From positions 255 through 35,725 of the forward strand of contig NZ_JAKEUQ010000033.1 in the NCBI RefSeq assembly GCF_022397955.1: a stretch of DNA of 35,471 nucleotides, written 5' to 3'. The position numbers were made by a program, and so were the translations under genes. The DNA comes from Vibrio sp. Isolate32. Lineage in GTDB: Bacteria > Pseudomonadota > Gammaproteobacteria > Enterobacterales > Vibrionaceae. The notes beneath the pieces are model-generated. The model was not told the origin of the DNA, ran no database searches, and was given only the letters and a program-made list of their open reading frames with translations. This document shows, one piece after another, positions 1 through 8,774 of the stretch. How positions within the stretch are numbered: the stretch's first letter is position 1; every line of letters starts with the position of its first letter.

Positions 1-90
1 TTTGTGTATGATTTTTGTTTGGCGACTAAACCATATCACTTACTACCGTTTTTTTTTGTTTTTAGTTCCCGCTAATCCGCGATGAACCAA

Positions 91-120
91 AAAAAACCGA
101 GCACAATAGCTCGGTTTTTT
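91..120 (-). terminator. Terminator after gyrA
   Basis: A six-base-pair stem CCGAGC/GCTCGG (97-102 with 109-114) has a six-base loop. It is flanked by six A on one side and six T on the other, so it can end transcription from either strand. It lies 28 bases past the gyrA stop, where the gyrA transcript would end. The first 90 bases of the window are A/T-rich and show no gene or signal I recognise. Confidence 0.9.
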
Positions 121-147
121 GTCTCAACGTCTTAGAGAAGTGAAAGA

Positions 148-2790
148 TTACTCTGTGTCTTGCTCGCTATCAGAAGCGTCTGATGCTTGCTCTTCACTTG
201 ACTCAGAAGCCACTGGTGCTTCAGCGTTTGCTACTTCAGCTTCGCCTTCAACCACCTCTGCTTCTTCTACTTCGTCGATACGTTGTAGACCTACAACATT
301 CTCGTCGTCAGAAGTACGAATCAGTGTTACACCTTGAGTGTTACGACCAACTTGGCTCACTTCCGCAACGCGAGTACGTACTAGCGTACCTGCGTCGGTG
401 ATCATCATCATTTCATCGCCTTCTTCAACTTGAACTGCACCAACAACTGGGCCGTTACGTTCAGAGACTTTGATAGATACTACACCTTGCGTTGCACGGC
501 CTTTCGTTGGGTATTCTGCTAGCTCAGTACGCTTACCGTAACCATTTTGAGTCACAGTTAGGATATCGCCTTCGTTAGAAGGAACAATCAGTGATACCAC
601 TTGATCGTATTCTGGCAGCCTCATACCACGAACACCAGAGGCAGTACGGCCCATTGCACGTACTTTGTCCTCATTAAAGCGAACAACTTTGCCCGATTTA
701 GAGAACAGCATGATGTCGCTATCACCGTTAGTGATGTCAACGCCAATCAATGAATCATCTTCACGTAGGTTAACCGCGATTAGACCGTTAGCACGTACGT
801 TTGCGAATTGATCCAGAGATGTCTTCTTAACAGTACCGTCACCGGTTGCCATAAAGATGAACTTGTCGTTAGAGAACTCAGAAACAGGCAGAATAGCCGT
901 AATACGCTCACCTTCTTCTAGAGGAAGAATGTTAACGATAGGCTTACCACGAGCAGTACGACTTGCTAATGGTAGTTGGTAAACTTTCAAACGGTATGTC
1001 TTACCACGCGTAGAGAAACATAGGATGTTATCATGAGTATTAGCAACAAGCAGACGCTCAATGTAATCCTCATCTTTCATCTTAGTTGCACTCTTACCTT
1101 TACCACCACGGCGCTGAGCTTCGTAGTCGCTTAGGATTTGGTACTTAACGTAACCTGCGTTAGAAAGCGTTACTACAACGTCTTCTTGAGCTATCAGCTC
1201 TTCCATGTCGATATCATGAACTGCAGCTGTAATTTCTGTACGACGCTCGTCGCCATAGATCTCACGTACCGCTTCAAGCTCTTCACGGATAACTTCCATC
1301 AAACGCTCAGTGCTTGCAAGAATGTGCATTAGCTCAGCGATTTCTTCTAGAAGTGCTTTGTACTCGTCTAGAATTTTCTCGTGCTCAAGGCCAGTTAGGC
1401 GGTGAAGACGAAGTTCTAGAATAGCTTGTGCTTGTGTTTCCGTTAGGAAGTATTGGCCATCGCGGATGCCGTATTGGTCTTCCAACCAATCAGGACGAGC
1501 CGCATCAGTACCTGCACGCTCAAGCATTGAAGCAACGTTACCAAGATCCCAACCACGAGACACTAAACCAACTTTAGCTTCAGCTGGTGTTGGCGCGCTC
1601 TTGATCAGTTCAATGATTTCATCAATGTTAGCAAGTGCTAGAGACAGTGCTTCAAGGATGTGTGCACGGTCGCGCGCTTTCTTCAGTTCGAAGATAGTAC
1701 GACGAGTCACAACTTCGCGACGGTGGTCTACGAAGCACTTAAGCATGTCTTTGATGTTGAACAACTGTGGTTGACCGTTGTTCAACGCAACCATGTTGAT
1801 ACCGAAAGTCGTTTGCAGTTGAGTTTGAGCGTATAGGTTGTTAAGAACCACTTCGCCTACTGCATCACGCTTACATTCAATAACAATACGCATACCGTCT
1901 TTATCTGACTCGTCACGTAGTGCACTAATGCCTTCTACTTTCTTATCTTTAACCAGTTCAGCAATCTTCTCGATCAAACGAGCTTTGTTTACTTGGTAAG
2001 GGATCTCAGTAACGATAATGGTTTCTTTACCATTCTTCTCTACTTCGATATTCGCTTTTGAACGCATGTAAACCTTACCGCGGCCAGTCTTGTATGCATC
2101 TACGATGCCTTTACGACCACTGATAAGTGCTGCTGTTGGGAAGTCAGGACCAGGGATATAGTCCATTAGCTCATCAATAGTAATATCTTCATTATTGATA
2201 AATGCTAAACAGCCATCAACAACTTCACCAAGGTTATGTGGTGGGATGTTGGTAGCCATACCTACTGCGATACCAGAAGCACCGTTTACCAATAGGTTAG
2301 GAATTTTTGTAGGAAGTACTGCTGGAATTTGTTCTGTACCATCATAGTTCGGTACGTAATCCACAGTTTCCTTATCAAGGTCAGCCAGGAGCTCGTGAGC
2401 AATTTTCGCCATACGAACTTCGGTATAACGCATTGCAGCCGCGGAGTCGCCATCGATAGAACCAAAGTTACCTTGGCCATCAACTAGCATGTAACGCAGT
2501 GAGAACGGTTGAGCCATACGAACAATTGTATCGTATACAGCACTATCACCATGCGGGTGGTATTTACCGATTACATCACCTACTACACGAGCAGACTTTT
2601 TATATGGTTTGTTCCAATCATTACCTAGTACATTCATCGCGAACAAAACGCGGCGGTGTACTGGTTTTAGGCCATCACGCACATCTGGAAGGGCACGACC
2701 AACGATGACGGACATCGCGTAGTCTAGGTATGAACCTCTAAGCTCATCTTCAATATTTACGGGCGTGATCTCTTTCGCTAGATCGCTCAT
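148..2790 (-). CDS. gyrA: DNA gyrase subunit A
   Basis: Subunit A of the type II topoisomerase that introduces negative supercoils. It cuts and rejoins both DNA strands and works as A2B2 with GyrB in the nucleoid. The 880-residue protein has the usual length. The catalytic tyrosine is Tyr122 in the AAMRYTEVRM segment. The quinolone-resistance region GDSAVYD places Ser83 and Asp87, both the sensitive-type residues. The GyrA box QRRGGKG lies near residue 558 and begins the DNA-wrapping C-terminal domain. The last 45 or so residues are an acidic Glu/Asp/Ala/Ser tail, common in gamma-proteobacterial GyrA. The ATG at 2788-2790 follows an AGAGGG ribosome site about 11 bases upstream. The gene is single and divergent from ubiG. 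Identity is certain by motif and length. Confidence 0.99.
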   Translation of the reverse strand: MSDLAKEITPVNIEDELRGSYLDYAMSVIVGRALPDVRDGLKPVHRRVLFAMNVLGNDWNKPYKKSARVVGDVIGKYHPHGDSAVYDTIVRMAQPFSLRYMLVDGQGNFGSIDGDSAAAMRYTEVRMAKIAHELLADLDKETVDYVPNYDGTEQIPAVLPTKIPNLLVNGASGIAVGMATNIPPHNLGEVVDGCLAFINNEDITIDELMDYIPGPDFPTAALISGRKGIVDAYKTGRGKVYMRSKANIEVEKNGKETIIVTEIPYQVNKARLIEKIAELVKDKKVEGISALRDESDKDGMRIVIECKRDAVGEVVLNNLYAQTQLQTTFGINMVALNNGQPQLFNIKDMLKCFVDHRREVVTRRTIFELKKARDRAHILEALSLALANIDEIIELIKSAPTPAEAKVGLVSRGWDLGNVASMLERAGTDAARPDWLEDQYGIRDGQYFLTETQAQAILELRLHRLTGLEHEKILDEYKALLEEIAELMHILASTERLMEVIREELEAVREIYGDERRTEITAAVHDIDMEELIAQEDVVVTLSNAGYVKYQILSDYEAQRRGGKGKSATKMKDEDYIERLLVANTHDNILCFSTRGKTYRLKVYQLPLASRTARGKPIVNILPLEEGERITAILPVSEFSNDKFIFMATGDGTVKKTSLDQFANVRANGLIAVNLREDDSLIGVDITNGDSDIMLFSKSGKVVRFNEDKVRAMGRTASGVRGMRLPEYDQVVSLIVPSNEGDILTVTQNGYGKRTELAEYPTKGRATQGVVSIKVSERNGPVVGAVQVEEGDEMMMITDAGTLVRTRVAEVSQVGRNTQGVTLIRTSDDENVVGLQRIDEVEEAEVVEGEAEVANAEAPVASESSEEQASDASDSEQDTE

Positions 2791-3081
2791 AGAGCCATTT
2801 TCCCTCTATAGTCAGATCGTATTTTTGAATACGTATAAGACCGAAAAATATAACACAAATTTACCTACGGAGGCATCACTTTCCCACTCCTTTTACCATC
2901 TTGTGACCCTTGTAGCCAATCAATTGATGAGAAATTGCACCTCCGCATCATATCTTGCTGAAACATGGTCACTTTACATCCAATAAACTAGCAAAATTGT
3001 AGATCTTCTGGTCAGCGCGAAAAGGCAAGTTATAATGCCTGCAATTTCATGGATGCATTATTTAACTTGGAAATGCCGATT
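2791..3081. other. Divergent gyrA/ubiG intergenic region
   Basis: This 291-base region holds the promoters of two divergent genes. The ubiG promoter is listed separately. For gyrA, a TATACG or TTATAT stretch on the minus strand (about 2829-2862) could be a -10, but I see no convincing -35. No other gene or RNA is visible. Confidence 0.6.
3031..3036 (+). promoter_or_regulatory. -10 element of ubiG promoter
   Basis: A perfect TATAAT lies 46 bases before the chosen ubiG ATG at 3082. The -35 is weak (TTCTGG at 3006-3011, with long spacing). Transcription would begin near 3043, leaving almost no leader for the upstream ATG at 3049. This supports 3082 as the real start. Confidence 0.6.
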
Positions 3082-3792
3082 ATGACTAAATCACAGAACG
3101 TAGACCCCGCAGAAATCAAGAAATTCGAAGACATGGCGTCACGCTGGTGGGATCTAGAAGGCGAATTTAAGCCGCTACATCAAATCAACCCACTGCGCCT
3201 AAATTACGTATTAGAGAAGGCTGAAGGCCTATTTGGCAAGAAAGTCCTCGATGTTGGCTGCGGCGGCGGCATTCTAGCGGAAAGCATGGCGGTTGAAGGT
3301 GCGATAGTGACTGGCCTAGATATGGGTAAAGAGCCGCTAGAAGTAGCACGCCTTCACGCATTGGAAACAGGCACCAAGCTCGATTACATCCAGAGTACGA
3401 TAGAAGACCATGCAGAGCAAAATTCACAGACTTACGATGTGGTGACATGTATGGAAATGCTGGAGCACGTTCCAGACCCACAATCTGTGATTACCGCGTG
3501 TTCAAAATTGGTAAAACCAGGTGGACACGTGTTCTTCTCTACGTTAAACCGCAATTTCAAATCTTACTTATTCGCTATTGTTGGCGCAGAGAAACTACTG
3601 AGAATTGTTCCTGAAGGCACACACGAGCACGACAAGTTCATTCGCCCAGCTGAACTTATCAAGATGATAGACAACACCCCACTTCAAGAATTAGGCATCA
3701 CTGGTCTGCACTATAATCCGTTAACAGACAGTTACCGTTTAGGGCAAAACGTTGATGTTAACTACATAGTTCACACTAAAAATTTCGCTTAG
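3082..3792 (+). CDS. ubiG: Ubiquinone biosynthesis O-methyltransferase UbiG
   Basis: An S-adenosylmethionine-dependent methyltransferase that carries out both O-methylation steps of ubiquinone synthesis. It acts at the inner membrane with the other Ubi proteins. SAM motif I is VLDVGCGGG at residues 55-63, the acidic ribose-binding residue is Asp80 in GLDMG, and the post-motif II region is EMLEHVPDP near 125-133. The 236-residue length from the ATG at 3082 matches the family. An in-frame ATG at 3049 would add 11 residues, but it has no ribosome site and sits almost at the predicted transcript start. The 3082 start has TTGGA about 10 bases upstream. The gene lies between gyrA and nrdA, the order I recall from other vibrios. 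Confidence 0.97.
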   Translation: MTKSQNVDPAEIKKFEDMASRWWDLEGEFKPLHQINPLRLNYVLEKAEGLFGKKVLDVGCGGGILAESMAVEGAIVTGLDMGKEPLEVARLHALETGTKLDYIQSTIEDHAEQNSQTYDVVTCMEMLEHVPDPQSVITACSKLVKPGGHVFFSTLNRNFKSYLFAIVGAEKLLRIVPEGTHEHDKFIRPAELIKMIDNTPLQELGITGLHYNPLTDSYRLGQNVDVNYIVHTKNFA

Positions 3793-3846
3793 AGAATATC
3801 AGTAAATCAACCGCAAAATTTTTTAAAAAAAAAGACTAATAAAAAG

Positions 3847-3878
3847 AGTTGCAACTACCATAAGTTTGCGACTTTTTT
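3847..3878 (+). terminator. Terminator after ubiG
   Basis: An eight-base-pair stem AGTTGCAA/TTGCGACT (3847-3854 with 3866-3873, one G-T pair) has an 11-base loop and is followed by six T (3873-3878). It separates ubiG from the nrdA leader. Confidence 0.75.
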
Positions 3879-4089
3879 CAGTCTAAATTTAGTGCGCCAG
3901 CTTCCATTTTGACCACCTAGATTTAAATTTAATCGCCCAAAATCCATCGCCCATTTTGCTCAAAGATCAAGGGATTTTTTTTATTGGCGAGCAAAAATAC
4001 AGCGTCATTAAAAGCAGACTTTTGTACAATCAAGTAACATCTAACCTCATCAGTTAGCGGTCACTTACAGTTTTTTTTCAATCCACCAC

Positions 4090-4098
4090 TTATCCACA
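4090..4098 (+). promoter_or_regulatory. DnaA box upstream of nrdA
   Basis: TTATCCACA is an exact match to the DnaA box consensus TTATNCACA. It lies about 190 bases before the nrdA start. In E. coli, DnaA boxes upstream of the nrdAB promoter are known and link reductase expression to replication initiation. Occupancy here is inferred. Confidence 0.75.
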
Positions 4099-4167
4099 AG
4101 CAACCCAATTTCTTTACCTTGAAAAATATCAGTTGTAGCACTATCTTGTAACCCAACAAACAAATGA

Positions 4168-4204
4168 CCCCTATATGTTGTGTTTCAACTACAATGTATG
4201 GGTA
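4168..4204 (+). promoter_or_regulatory. Tandem NrdR-box-like sites
   Basis: Site one (4168-4183, CCCCTATATGTTGTGT) agrees with the consensus acaCwAtATaTwGtgt at about 13 of 16 positions. Site two (4189-4204, CTACAATGTATGGGTA) is weaker, at about 9 of 16. Their starts are 21 bases apart, two helical turns, which puts both on one DNA face as expected for cooperative NrdR binding. A -10-like TACAAT (4190-4195) falls inside site two, so bound NrdR would block RNA polymerase. Confidence 0.7.
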
Positions 4205-4288
4205 GACCAAGTTCACAAGGCTGCAACGTAATTTACAAAAGAGACACAAAAACGGCCTTGTTCAGTTTTGTTAGGGAAATTAAGCAGA

Positions 4289-6571
4289 ATGAACCAACAA
4301 CTTACTGTTACTAAGCGTAACGGGCGCAAAGAAACGATCGATTTAGAAAAGATCCATCGCGTGATCACATGGGCAGCTGAAGGCTTGCAAAATGTTTCTG
4401 TATCGCAAGTAGAATTGAAAGCTCACATTCAGTTTTACGATGGCATTACCACGACTGATATCCATGAGACCATCATTAAGTCAGCAGCGGATCTAATCTC
4501 TGAAGAGACTCCAGATTATCAATATCTTGCAGCACGCCTTGCAGTATTCCACCTACGTAAAAAAGCGTACGGCGAATACGAGCCGCCAGCACTGTATGAC
4601 CACGTTGCAAAACTGGTTGATATGGGTAAATACGATAGCCACCTTATGGAAGACTACACGAAAGCTGAATTCGAAGAGCTTGACGAGTACATCGACCACA
4701 AACGTGACTTAGACTTCTCTTACGCAGCGGTTAAACAGCTTGAAGGTAAATACTTCGTGCAAAACCGTGTAACAAAAGAAATCTACGAGAGTGCTCAGTT
4801 CCTTTACATTTTAGTTGCTGCGTGTCTATTCGCTAAATACCCGAAATCGACTCGTCTTGACTACATCAAACGTTTTTACGACGCATCGTCTACGTTTAAA
4901 ATTTCTCTACCTACACCGATCATGTCTGGTGTACGTACGCCTACTCGTCAATTCAGTTCTTGTGTACTGATCGAGTGTGGTGACAGCCTTGATTCAATCA
5001 ACGCAACAGCAAGCTCAATTGTTCGTTACGTATCTCAACGTGCTGGTATTGGTATCAACGCAGGCCGTATCCGTGCACTTGGTTCTGAAATCCGTAATGG
5101 TGAAGCATTCCACACTGGCTGTATCCCTTTCTACAAATACTTCCAAACAGCGGTAAAATGTTGTTCTCAAGGTGGTGTTCGTGGTGGTGCGGCAACGGTA
5201 TTCTACCCACTATGGCACGGTGAAGTTCAGTCTCTATTAGTACTGAAAAACAACCGCGGTGTTGAAGAGAACCGTGTTCGTCACATGGATTACGGCGTAC
5301 AGCTGAACAAGCTTATGTACTCTCGCCTAGTTCAAGGTGGCAACATTAGCCTGTTCTCACCTTCAGACGTACCAGGCCTTTACGATGCGTTCTTCGAAAA
5401 CCAAGACCGTTTTGAAGCGCTGTACGTTAAGTACGAAAACGATCCTTCAGTGAAGCGTGAAACGGTTAAAGCCGTTGAACTTTTCTCTCTGCTAATGCAA
5501 GAGCGTGCTTCTACTGGTCGTATCTACATTCAGAACGTTGACCACTGTAATACACACAGCCCGTTTGATTCTGAAGTAGCACCTGTTCGTCAATCAAACC
5601 TATGTCTAGAAATCGCGCTTCCTACTAAGCCACTTTCTAACGTAGAAGATGACGAAGGCGAAATCGCACTATGTACACTTTCAGCGTTCAACCTTGGCGC
5701 AATCAAGGAACTAGACGACTTAGCTGAACTTTCTGAGCTGGTTGTTCGTGCTCTAGATGCGCTTCTTGATTACCAAGACTACCCGCTTCCAGCTGCATAC
5801 AAGTCGACAATGAACCGTCGTACTTTAGGTGTGGGTGTAATCAACTACGCATACTACCTAGCGAAGAACGGTGTTAAGTACTCTGATGGCAGCGCGAATG
5901 GCCTGACTCACCGTACTTTTGAAGCAATTCAGTACCACTTGCTAAAAGCGTCTGTTGAACTAGCGAAAGAGCAAGGCCGTTGCCCATCTTTCCACGAGAC
6001 CAACTACGCAAAAGGCCTACTGCCAATCGATACTTACAAAAAAGATATCGACTTAGTATGTGAAGAGCCACTGCACTACGATTGGGATTCTCTACGTGAA
6101 GATATCATGGAGCACGGTCTGCGTAACTCTACGCTAACAGCACTTATGCCTTCTGAGACATCGTCTCAAATCTCTAACGCGACTAACGGTATCGAACCAC
6201 CACGTGGTTACGTATCAGTGAAAGCATCAAAAGACGGTATCTTGAAGCAAGTTGTTCCTGATTTCCTAAATCTTAAAGAGAACTACGAGCTGCTTTGGAA
6301 CATTGGTAATAACGATGGTTACTTACACCTAGTGGGTATCATGCAAAAATTCGTTGACCAAGCTATCTCTGCAAACACTAACTATGATCCAAGTGTTTAC
6401 GATAGCGGTAAAGTACCAATGAAGAAGCTGCTTCAAGACCTACTGACTGCATACAAGTACGGTGTTAAGACGCTTTACTACCATAACACTCGTGATGGTG
6501 CTAAAGACGACCAAGGCGACGCAGTAACAGTGCCGGAAGAAGATTGTGAAGGCGGCGGTTGTAAGATCTAA
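4289..6571 (+). CDS. nrdA: Class Ia ribonucleotide reductase, alpha subunit
   Basis: The large subunit of aerobic ribonucleotide reductase. It converts NDPs to dNDPs with NrdB in the cytoplasm. The N-terminal 90 or so residues form an ATP-cone, the dATP/ATP activity switch. Active-site cysteines are recognisable: RQFSSC (pair cysteine 1), RQSNLC (thiyl radical), GEIALC (pair cysteine 2), and the C-terminal CEGGGC shuttle pair just before the last two residues. The 760-residue length is within one residue of E. coli NrdA. The ATG at 4289 has AGGGA about 11 bases upstream. A TTG seven codons earlier is in frame but has no ribosome site. It begins the nrdA-nrdB-ferredoxin operon and is probably controlled by NrdR and DnaA. 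Confidence 0.99.
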   Translation: MNQQLTVTKRNGRKETIDLEKIHRVITWAAEGLQNVSVSQVELKAHIQFYDGITTTDIHETIIKSAADLISEETPDYQYLAARLAVFHLRKKAYGEYEPPALYDHVAKLVDMGKYDSHLMEDYTKAEFEELDEYIDHKRDLDFSYAAVKQLEGKYFVQNRVTKEIYESAQFLYILVAACLFAKYPKSTRLDYIKRFYDASSTFKISLPTPIMSGVRTPTRQFSSCVLIECGDSLDSINATASSIVRYVSQRAGIGINAGRIRALGSEIRNGEAFHTGCIPFYKYFQTAVKCCSQGGVRGGAATVFYPLWHGEVQSLLVLKNNRGVEENRVRHMDYGVQLNKLMYSRLVQGGNISLFSPSDVPGLYDAFFENQDRFEALYVKYENDPSVKRETVKAVELFSLLMQERASTGRIYIQNVDHCNTHSPFDSEVAPVRQSNLCLEIALPTKPLSNVEDDEGEIALCTLSAFNLGAIKELDDLAELSELVVRALDALLDYQDYPLPAAYKSTMNRRTLGVGVINYAYYLAKNGVKYSDGSANGLTHRTFEAIQYHLLKASVELAKEQGRCPSFHETNYAKGLLPIDTYKKDIDLVCEEPLHYDWDSLREDIMEHGLRNSTLTALMPSETSSQISNATNGIEPPRGYVSVKASKDGILKQVVPDFLNLKENYELLWNIGNNDGYLHLVGIMQKFVDQAISANTNYDPSVYDSGKVPMKKLLQDLLTAYKYGVKTLYYHNTRDGAKDDQGDAVTVPEEDCEGGGCKI

Positions 6572-6592
6572 ACCGCAGTAAAATATTAAGAC

Positions 6593-6619
6593 CCCAGAGA
6601 AGTTATCTTCTCTGGGTTT
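6593..6619 (+). terminator. Hairpin between nrdA and nrdB
   Basis: A perfect nine-base-pair stem CCCAGAGAA/TTCTCTGGG (6593-6601 with 6608-6616) has a six-base loop. Only three T follow, so it is a weak terminator at most. It may act as a partial terminator or as a 3' stabiliser that sets the ratio of nrdA to nrdB message. Confidence 0.55.
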
Positions 6620-6673
6620 AAAGCATTAACAGGGTTCGTTTTACAACGAGTCTTTAAAGGATTTGAGGCATTT

Positions 6674-7807
6674 ATGGCTTACAGTACTTTTTCTCAGAAT
6701 AAAAATGACCAACTAAAAGAACCAATGTTCTTGGGTCAGTCAGTTAACGTTGCACGTTACGACCAACAAAAATTCGAAATCTTCGAAAAGCTTATCGAGA
6801 AGCAGCTTTCTTTCTTCTGGCGCCCAGAAGAAGTAGATGTGTCAAGCGATCGTATCGACTACAACAAGCTTCCTGAGCATGAAAAGCACATCTTCATCTC
6901 TAACTTGAAGTACCAAACGCTTCTAGATTCTATCCAAGGTCGCAGCCCTAACGTTGCCCTACTTCCATTAGTATCTCTACCTGAAGTGGAAACTTGGATT
7001 GAGACTTGGTCTTTCTCGGAGACGATTCACTCTCGTTCTTACACGCACATCATCCGCAACATCGTGAATGATCCAGGCGTAGTTTTCGACGACATCGTTG
7101 AAAATGAAGAGATTCTAAAGCGTGCTAAAGACATCGCGTTTTACTACGATGACTTAATCAAGCTAACGGCTGATTACCACCGTTACGGCGAAGGCAATCA
7201 CAGCATCAACGGCGAAGACGTTAAGATTTCACTTCACGACCTGAAGAAGAAACTTTACTTATGTCTAATGTCTGTAAACGCACTAGAAGCAATTCGTTTC
7301 TACGTAAGTTTCGCATGTTCATTTGCATTCGCTGAACGTGAGCTAATGGAAGGTAATGCGAAGATCATTAAGCTTATCGCGCGTGATGAAGCACTTCACC
7401 TTACTGGTACACAGCACATGATCAACTTGCTACGTAATGGCCAAGATGATTTCGCATTCATGCAGATCGCAGAAGAGTGCAAGCAGGAATGTTTCGACCT
7501 ATTCAAAGAAGCAGCAGAGCAAGAAAAAGAGTGGGCAGAATACCTATTCAAAGATGGCTCTATGATTGGCCTGAACAAAGACATTCTTTGCCAATATGTT
7601 GAGTACATTACCAACATTCGTATGCAAGCTGTTGGTCTAGGGACCGCTTACCCAGAAGCAACATCGAACCCAATTCCATGGATCAACGCTTGGTTGTCTT
7701 CAGATAACGTTCAAGTTGCTCCACAAGAAGCAGAAATCAGTTCTTACCTAGTTGGCCAAATCGACAACGAAGTAAAAGCGGACGACTTTGAAGGATTTGA
7801 GCTGTAA
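6674..7807 (+). CDS. nrdB: Class Ia ribonucleotide reductase, beta subunit
   Basis: The radical-generating small subunit of ribonucleotide reductase. It holds a di-iron centre and a stable tyrosyl radical passed to NrdA. The radical residue is Tyr123 in the SFSETIHSRSYTH segment. The iron ligands Asp85, Glu116 and His119 are visible, as is the later segment RDEALHLTGTQH. Each is one position later than in E. coli NrdB. The length of 377 residues is normal. The ribosome site TGAGG is five bases before the ATG. The stop TAA overlaps the next gene's ATG by one base (TAATG), so the ferredoxin is translationally coupled. The gap after nrdA is 102 bases and contains a hairpin. Confidence 0.99.
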   Translation: MAYSTFSQNKNDQLKEPMFLGQSVNVARYDQQKFEIFEKLIEKQLSFFWRPEEVDVSSDRIDYNKLPEHEKHIFISNLKYQTLLDSIQGRSPNVALLPLVSLPEVETWIETWSFSETIHSRSYTHIIRNIVNDPGVVFDDIVENEEILKRAKDIAFYYDDLIKLTADYHRYGEGNHSINGEDVKISLHDLKKKLYLCLMSVNALEAIRFYVSFACSFAFAERELMEGNAKIIKLIARDEALHLTGTQHMINLLRNGQDDFAFMQIAEECKQECFDLFKEAAEQEKEWAEYLFKDGSMIGLNKDILCQYVEYITNIRMQAVGLGTAYPEATSNPIPWINAWLSSDNVQVAPQEAEISSYLVGQIDNEVKADDFEGFEL

Positions 7808-8085
7808 TGCCAACAATCAAAATCAACAAGCTGACTTCAATTGAATCTAATCCTTCAAACACTCTGTTGGAAACAATGGAACAAGCGGGATTAGAGCCAG
7901 AGTACAACTGCCGTGATGGCCACTGTGGCGCTTGCCGCTGCACGTTGGATTCTGGTGAAGTCGAATACGTTGGTTTTGCTATGGCTTACACGCAAGGCAA
8001 TGAAATATTGCCTTGTATCTGTAAAGCAAAGACTGAGCTATCGCTGAGTAACGTTATTCATAGAAGCAAGCAAAAACGCGCATAA
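7807..8085 (+). CDS. yfaE: 2Fe-2S ferredoxin for NrdB maintenance
   Basis: A small plant-type [2Fe-2S] ferredoxin of 92 residues. Its E. coli homologue YfaE delivers electrons to re-form the di-iron tyrosyl-radical cofactor of NrdB. The cluster cysteines are Cys35, Cys40 and Cys43 in the segment NCRDGHCGAC, with the fourth at Cys70 or Cys72 in LPCICK. The ATG overlaps the nrdB stop by one base and has no separate promoter, so its output should follow nrdB. A strong terminator follows at 8134-8170, closing the operon. Confidence 0.95.
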   Translation: MPTIKINKLTSIESNPSNTLLETMEQAGLEPEYNCRDGHCGACRCTLDSGEVEYVGFAMAYTQGNEILPCICKAKTELSLSNVIHRSKQKRA

Positions 8086-8133
8086 GCCAACTGGCTTTAG
8101 GTCATCTTGTTCGAATATCGTCAATAAGAATTA

Positions 8134-8170
8134 AAAAGGGTCCGCTTCCTCTAGGAATGCGGACCCTTTT
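8134..8170. terminator. Terminator between yfaE and napF-like gene
   Basis: The arms AAAAGGGTCCGC (8134-8145) and GCGGACCCTTTT (8159-8170) pair perfectly, with an extra inner TTCC/GGAA pairing. The A/T tails on both sides make it work in both directions. It ends the nrdAB-yfaE operon and the convergent napF-like operon. Confidence 0.9.
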
Positions 8171-8258
8171 CTATTTATGTCTTTGGGCCTCTGAGGCGAC
8201 TCACCTACTACTCAACCAAAACCTTTCTATTGGTTTTACCCTAAACAAAGCCGAACAT

Positions 8259-8774
8259 TTATTGCTGAGTCAGGTTAAGGGTCACTGAGCCAATATAACA
8301 AGCGCTTCGGCACTCTCCACAGCCGTTACAATTGTCTTTGTCTACCGTAGGTAACTCTCCTACTTCGATGTGTATCGCCCCTACTGAACACGCAGCTTGG
8401 CATGCTGAGCAATCCATTTGCATGTAATTATTACAGCTATCCGCAAAGCTAGGCTTCAAGTCAATATAAGGTGTGACCGTTGGGTGAAGCGCGCCAGTCG
8501 GACACATTTCAGTACATTTGTTACACATAGAACAACTGTTGTAATCCAAATTCAGCAGCGCACTGCCCTCTAGCATCTCAATAACGCTATTCGGACACGC
8601 TTGCTCACACAACCCACAACCGTCGCAAAGACGCTCAAACAGCACCTCATCGACCGCTCTTGGCGGCCTTGCATGCAAGCGCTGTGATATCTCTTCATAA
8701 TTCGCGGCTGCTTTAACCGGTTTAGAAAGTCGAGTTAAGAAACCGCGTCTATTTGAATTTATTTGTTCAGACAT
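8259..8774 (-). CDS. NapF-like 4Fe-4S ferredoxin-type protein
   Basis: A cytoplasmic polyferredoxin of 171 residues. Four cysteine groups are visible: CDGCGLCEQAC, CSMCNKCTEMC, a third CSACQAAC with an irregular leading cysteine, and CNGCGECRSAC. This resembles NapF, which assists assembly of molybdo-iron-sulfur enzymes before export. The N-terminus RRGFLTRL looks like a remnant twin-arginine motif, but no hydrophobic stretch follows, so it is probably not exported. Its ATG overlaps the stop of the chaperone gene by one base (TAATG). With that chaperone and divergent dmsABC, it probably matures DmsA rather than a nitrate reductase; no nap genes are in the window. The dms role is inferred. Confidence 0.85.
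   Translation of the reverse strand: MSEQINSNRRGFLTRLSKPVKAAANYEEISQRLHARPPRAVDEVLFERLCDGCGLCEQACPNSVIEMLEGSALLNLDYNSCSMCNKCTEMCPTGALHPTVTPYIDLKPSFADSCNNYMQMDCSACQAACSVGAIHIEVGELPTVDKDNCNGCGECRSACYIGSVTLNLTQQ

Larger units (their letters stand above)
3879..4288 (+). promoter_or_regulatory. Long nrdA upstream regulatory region
   Basis: About 410 bases without a gene precede nrdA. From left to right they hold: the octamer ATCGCCCA twice, at 3932-3939 and 3946-3953 (14-base period); an inverted repeat TTTTGCTC/GAGCAAAA (3954-3961 and 3989-3996); a DnaA box (4090-4098); two NrdR-box-like sites (4168-4183 and 4189-4204); and a likely -10 TACAAT (4190-4195) inside the second of these. The size and density of sites fit a cell-cycle-controlled reductase promoter. 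The roles are inferred from sequence likeness only. Confidence 0.7.

Noticed and set aside
148..2790. Quinolone-resistance change in gyrA
   Set aside because: Residues 83 and 87 are Ser and Asp, the sensitive forms.
2765..2986. A 73-residue plus-strand open frame between gyrA and ubiG
   Set aside because: It starts inside antisense gyrA, has no ribosome site, and ends within the divergent promoters.
3932..3953. Short CRISPR-like direct repeats
   Set aside because: There are only two 8-base units with a 14-base period, too short and too few for an array. No cas gene is present.
4061..4249. A 62-residue minus-strand open frame in the nrdA leader
   Set aside because: It has no ribosome site or family likeness and covers the DnaA and NrdR sites.
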